Of a stretch of DNA of 64,000 nucleotides, positions 60,126 through 64,000 are shown piece by piece. Source of the stretch: Obelidium mucronatum. Lineage: Eukaryota; Chytridiomycota; Chytridiomycetes; Chytridiales; Chytriomycetaceae. The stretch lies in NCBI GenBank assembly GCA_025765595.1, contig JAIVFH010000102.1, forward strand, positions 1-64,000. Direction: 5' to 3'. Made by a program: the position numbers and the translations under genes. The notes under the pieces are model-generated. The model did not search any database. It saw only the letters and a list, made by a program, of their open reading frames with translations, and was not told the origin of the DNA. Numbering within the stretch: the stretch's first letter is position 1; the number at the start of each line of letters is the position of its first letter.

Positions 60126-61016
60126 TTTTAGGTTTTTTTCTTGGAACCAATTTGTGTTTACAATGTCACTGTGATTAAATCAAGCTGCTCTCAAACAATC
60201 TTGCCCGCTTCCGCTGCTGCTGTGTGCCAATGGTGTCGCAATCGAATAAAAGGCGCTTCTTGGCGTTTTGCGTTGGGCTAGGCGGCACTGCGGCAGTATG
60301 CGATTGTTGACTTTTCTGCCAGTCGACTTACCGTCTTACGTAATGCGATTATCGGGAAATCTGAAGTACTCAGATTTTCGCGTTATCATTTATTACTCGT
60401 TGCCCCGCGGAACTTCCTGATATTGTGTTTCCAAGGGGCCAGTTGATCCTTTATAAATTACCCAATTCTTCTAGCACAATCATTGCGGAATATTGGAGCA
60501 AAAATGATGAGTCTTTGGGTCAAGCTTTCAACATTTTAGCTACCACCGCAGAGTGCCTCTTAGTTGTCGCCGACGTGTTCATCGTTTACATTTCGTATAC
60601 CATATCCGGACCCAAGAAATCATTTAAGACTTTGGAAAAATCAAAGTTATAAATAGTTTTATGTCATCTCGCCTTATTTATGTGTGTTGGTGTTGGCTGG
60701 CAATGTTCCCGAGATTGGCTTTATCGCAAACCTGCCCGAGCCGCCAGTAAGCATGCCTGTATTCTTTGGGCTAGCAATGCTTCAGAATCTTGGACCACTT
60801 TTGTACATCTGGATTCAATCGGCAATGAAGCGGGCGTTGCACAGTGAAGTTGTGAACAAAAAAGGGATATCAAAGACAGAATCGAGACCGCGACAATAGT
60901 AAAGAGGCAGTCTACGAATTATTCCAGCCTATCCACTGCAGACATGTCGAATACCAAAATTAAGAAATAAAGAGTGTTATATATATTAAATAGTAAATAA
61001 TTGTTTTATTTTAAGA
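60126..61016 (+). other. spacer with possible membrane-protein fragments
   Basis: Two short plus-strand frames hold hydrophobic segments: about 60425-60652 (ECLLVVADVFIVYISYTI) and about 60684-60899 (PVFFGLAMLQNLGPLLYIWI). They could be exons or relics of one small membrane protein, but no splice model joins them convincingly. Confidence 0.3.
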
Positions 61017-63602
61017 ATGACAAAGGCTAACGCGAAAGCAAACCGACTCGCAGCGACTCTTGAGCACTTGGGCTTTCCGCCATCCAGTCTAACTCAAGCA
61101 GTTAAATCAGATTCAAAAACAAAGAAGAAGGCTCAATCTGCCCAGCAGAATCCTGCTAGTCTTGAAGAAAGCCTTGAATGGATTTTCGCAATCGACTCGA
61201 ACATTGTTCCCTTTCTAGAGTGGGTTTCTGATGCTTTCGGAAGCAATGTTATCAGTCCGTTGGATGATTTGAGTGCAGAAAAGCGTCTAGCGAATTCCGT
61301 TTTTGGATATCATGTCTTGACTGAAGATGAAGTCCTTGCGTAAGTTGCCACTGTTCTTCTATATTTATGATGATTTATTTCATTTTAGATATGAAGAGAT
61401 AAAAGCCGCTGGACTTGGGAACGTATGGTGTTTTTTCGTTGGAATTCAGCATTCTTAGCATACACATTGAAATGAAAACAAACCCAGACCCATCAGAATT
61501 CAGATATTATAACCGAGGAATTCGATTGGTATTTCGAGACCGACGAGGATATTGAGTTTAGTTTTGTCTGTGTTCAAGCACGCCTTGTTGACCATACCTC
61601 TTCTTACTCAGAAAAGAAATCGCCGACTTGGCAAATGAGCTCGAGGACCTCCAAGAATACGCACACATCCTTGAAAAGCAAGAATCTTCATTGAGGTGGG
61701 CGGAAGAAAAAGCTTGATTCCTTTTGTATTAATCGACATAAAAAACCAAGCTAGATTTAAAAAGGAACAACTGCAGCAGCAGACAAGCAATTGCATTCAC
61801 GAAGAAGCTTTTTTATCCAACAAAATCATGAATCAAACTGCTGCGCTCGATAATCTGTCAACCAAACTCAATGTCACAACCAAAGAGCTTTGCGAAATAA
61901 TCAACAAAGTAGTTGCATGCGCCACTTTAGACCAAAGCGAATCCATTTTAACTATTAATGGTATTGAATACTGGGGATTTTTTAGAACTAACTTTTACCT
62001 TTTAGATACGGCCGAGTACTACTTGTTCCAAAATACTGAGAATTTGGCTTCTTTCATTCGAGAAGATGAATTGTTATCAGAAAACTTGATTTCCTTCTAT
62101 GAGACAGAGTTCGACAGTCGCGAAAGCGTTCAAACGAATGAGTATTTTTCCTATGGTATAACAATTCCAAACAAAAATCTCTCAGAAAAAAGGCTCACTC
62201 ATAATTATAATCTGCTGAAGTTCGACAGGATTATTTGAAGGAGATGGAGCGATTGACTGAATTGTGAGAAGTTTTAAACCCCTGCTGTTTTTTTCTTATT
62301 AACCCTTCAATCTGGTGATTAGACATGCACTCACAGAACAACAATACTTGGACGCGTACTTGGCTTTGAAATTTGCCCAAACGAAACTCGCACGTTTTCA
62401 AGAGTTTTCCGTTGACTCTTTGGATAATTTGACACAAATTAGGTACAGTTGGCTCAAATCACCTCATTATTCATTTCCCTATTTCTCTGAAATTCTTCCT
62501 TTTTATAAGAGCATCTACAAAAATGCATCACCAAGCTTCTAAATCCCTTCACGCATCAATTCACAATACAATCCAAACACGACTTAAACCTCTATGGACT
62601 GAGTCAGCCGAACAATCTGTGAAAACTCTGATTCTTCAAACTGATTACGCCGCCAAAGTTGCACGACAATCGCATCTTTTGAATGGGCTGGAAAAGTTTG
62701 TGGGCCTTTTACTAAGTCAGCAGTCACGCCATCAGTTTCTTGCCATTGCTTTTGAGACTGAAGTTGCAATGCTTAAACGTGTGGCGCATATTTTAGAATC
62801 TGTAGTAGAAGAGTTGGAGGCAAAATACGCTGATTTCCAGCAGAGAATGGTAGGAATGCAATCATTCAAGTGTTGTTGCCTTTTTTTCTAACTGAACAGC
62901 TGCCTCTGATTTTTTTCCTACTAAACCAGGACTGGTACAAGATTCCTCAATTTGCCTGTGACAAGCTTCCGAATCGATTAATTGATGGACGCGATGAGTT
63001 AATGAAGGAAATCATGCGTGATCTGGAAATGGATGAAACCACAAAAGGTGCACTGGAACTTTTTTTTTTTTTTTCGAATTTAGAATTTAGAATTTTGAAT
63101 TTTGAATTTTACAAAGTAGCTAACTTCATTTACTAACATTAGAGCATGCTGTCAGTTCGATTGTGTTTTCATCAATCGACACTGTTATTGCAAAGGCAAA
63201 ATCCCTGGTTCAAGAAGTTCGAGTTTCGGAGAAAAAATGCTCACTTGCTGAGAGCGCTCGGCGGGCTATTGTAAAAGATGTGTGAGTTCCTTCAGTGATA
63301 AATTTTTGTGATCTTTGGCGTGTTTTGTTAAAACGTAGGTTTTCAAAGGGCTCAAGCCAATAATGACTTGCTGGTGATGTTGCATCAATTTACATCCACC
63401 ACGCAGCCAATTGATGCCCCACAAGTATGACTTTTTACTGTTCAGACTTTTATTTTATTTACATCTTTTCCAGGAGTGGTACACTATGCAATACCAATTT
63501 CGCAATACTGTAAACGAGCTGCAGCCGCTCTTGAGAAGCGCTGCAAAGGATGTAGATTATTCGAAACGTATTATTGAGCATCTACTTGCGTCGAAACAAT
63601 AA
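61017..63602 (+). CDS. HAUS3: HAUS augmin-like complex subunit 3 homologue
   Basis: Multi-exon coiled-coil protein. Clear exons: 61017-61339, 61389-61422, about 61488-61695, 61755-~62150, about 62232-62268, 62323-62442, 62510-62849, 62930-63047, 63143-63281, 63349-63424 and 63474-63602. The N-terminus (LEESLEWIFAIDSNIVPFLEWV, then VLTEDEVLAYEEI) matches the HAUS3 N-terminal pattern of a WLF-type helix followed by a vLSexEL segment; most of the rest is predicted coiled coil. Augmin seeds microtubule branching in the spindle with gamma-tubulin. Two joins are unclear: near 61560-61612 (DEDIEF to KEIADLANE) and near 62140-62232. Confidence 0.65.
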
Positions 63603-63704
63603 GGTTGTACTATTCTATCAATAAATCAGCCTTCATTTACTTCATATATAATGTTTATTATGCCATGATCGGCATTAATATAGAATATTGTTGAATGCAA
63701 GAAC

Positions 63705-64000
63705 TTAAAGATGGGTGTTGTGCAAGTCAGCTCTCGCCCTCTCGCTCGCAATATACATGTTCCAATCGAAAATGACATCCAAATTCTTGAGCATTAGTTC
63801 CAAAAGTGCTGCACTTGCTGTCTGGCATTCCTCCGTGAGAAACAGTTGTGTTGCCAACTTCTTTTGAGTCATCCAATTCCAACCAAACCCATCCACATCA
63901 CCTGGTCCAAATTCAAGATTTCCGAAATTTGTATTCTGTTCCATCAGCTTTAATGGTTCTGGAATGACTGGTTGCGGAACGTCGGGCGCAGTTATGGTTT
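63705..64000 (-). CDS. C-terminal part of an unrecognised gene (runs off window)
   Basis: A frame open from the window edge to a stop at 63705, about 98 residues. A Pro-rich stretch (PDVPQPVIPEPLKL) leads to an aromatic patch VDGFGWNWMTQKK and a helical end. No family recognised; tail-to-tail with the HAUS3-like gene, whose stop is about 100 bp away. Confidence 0.5.
   Translation of the reverse strand, partial: TITAPDVPQPVIPEPLKLMEQNTNFGNLEFGPGDVDGFGWNWMTQKKLATQLFLTEECQTASAALLELMLKNLDVIFDWNMYIASERARADLHNTHL

Overview
This window looks like nuclear DNA of a fungus, most likely an early-diverging (chytrid-type) one. The evidence is split genes with short GT-AG introns (mostly 50-120 nt), fungal-type oligopeptide (OPT) and amino-acid (YAT) transporters, a slicer-type Argonaute, a kinase with a possible Crinkler-like header and an augmin-like subunit. 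The lineage is inferred; no rRNA or other marker gene is present.

Layout. 0-8.6 kb: the 3' part of a tRNA-Phe, then a coiled-coil/low-complexity gene (copy A) followed by a large tandem array of hairpin-forming repeats; a decayed second copy (B) has its own short run of the same repeats. 8.7-11.3 kb: an ABCF2/ARB1-type ABC ATPase. 11.6-14 kb: OPT transporter 1. 15.5-18.8 kb: a FYVE-finger protein and an unrecognised acidic protein. 19-21.4 kb: two more decayed copies (C, D) of the coiled-coil family, inverted relative to A. 21.7-23.3 kb: a CCCH zinc-finger protein. 24.8-29 kb: wax-synthase-like MBOAT 1 and OPT 2. 29.8-32.7 kb: two Psr1-like CTD-type phosphatases. 33.2-34.5 kb: a kinase-like protein. 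34.6-37.4 kb: MBOAT 2 and 3. 37.6-39.1 kb: a membrane-anchored P-loop NTPase. 39.3-42.5 kb: Argonaute. 42.9-46 kb: MBOAT 4 and a broken MBOAT 5. 46.1-48.5 kb: OPT 3, frameshifted. 48.7-52.1 kb: no convincing gene. 52.1-55.8 kb: tandem amino-acid permeases. 55.9-60.1 kb: a Cys-rich gene and two FAD monooxygenases. 61-63.6 kb: a HAUS3-like augmin subunit. 63.7 kb-end: the 3' end of a gene that leaves the window.

The dominant theme is local duplication: OPT x3, MBOAT x5, coiled-coil family x4, phosphatase x2, permease x2 and monooxygenase x2. The OPT and permease genes suggest a peptide/amino-acid uptake region; the three OPT promoters share a TATA box and an upstream element. Many otherwise well-conserved genes carry a single-base insertion or deletion, which could be consensus error in the assembly or early decay. 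Exon coordinates were worked out by hand from splice signals, reading-frame continuity and paralogue comparison, so boundaries may be off by a base or two.
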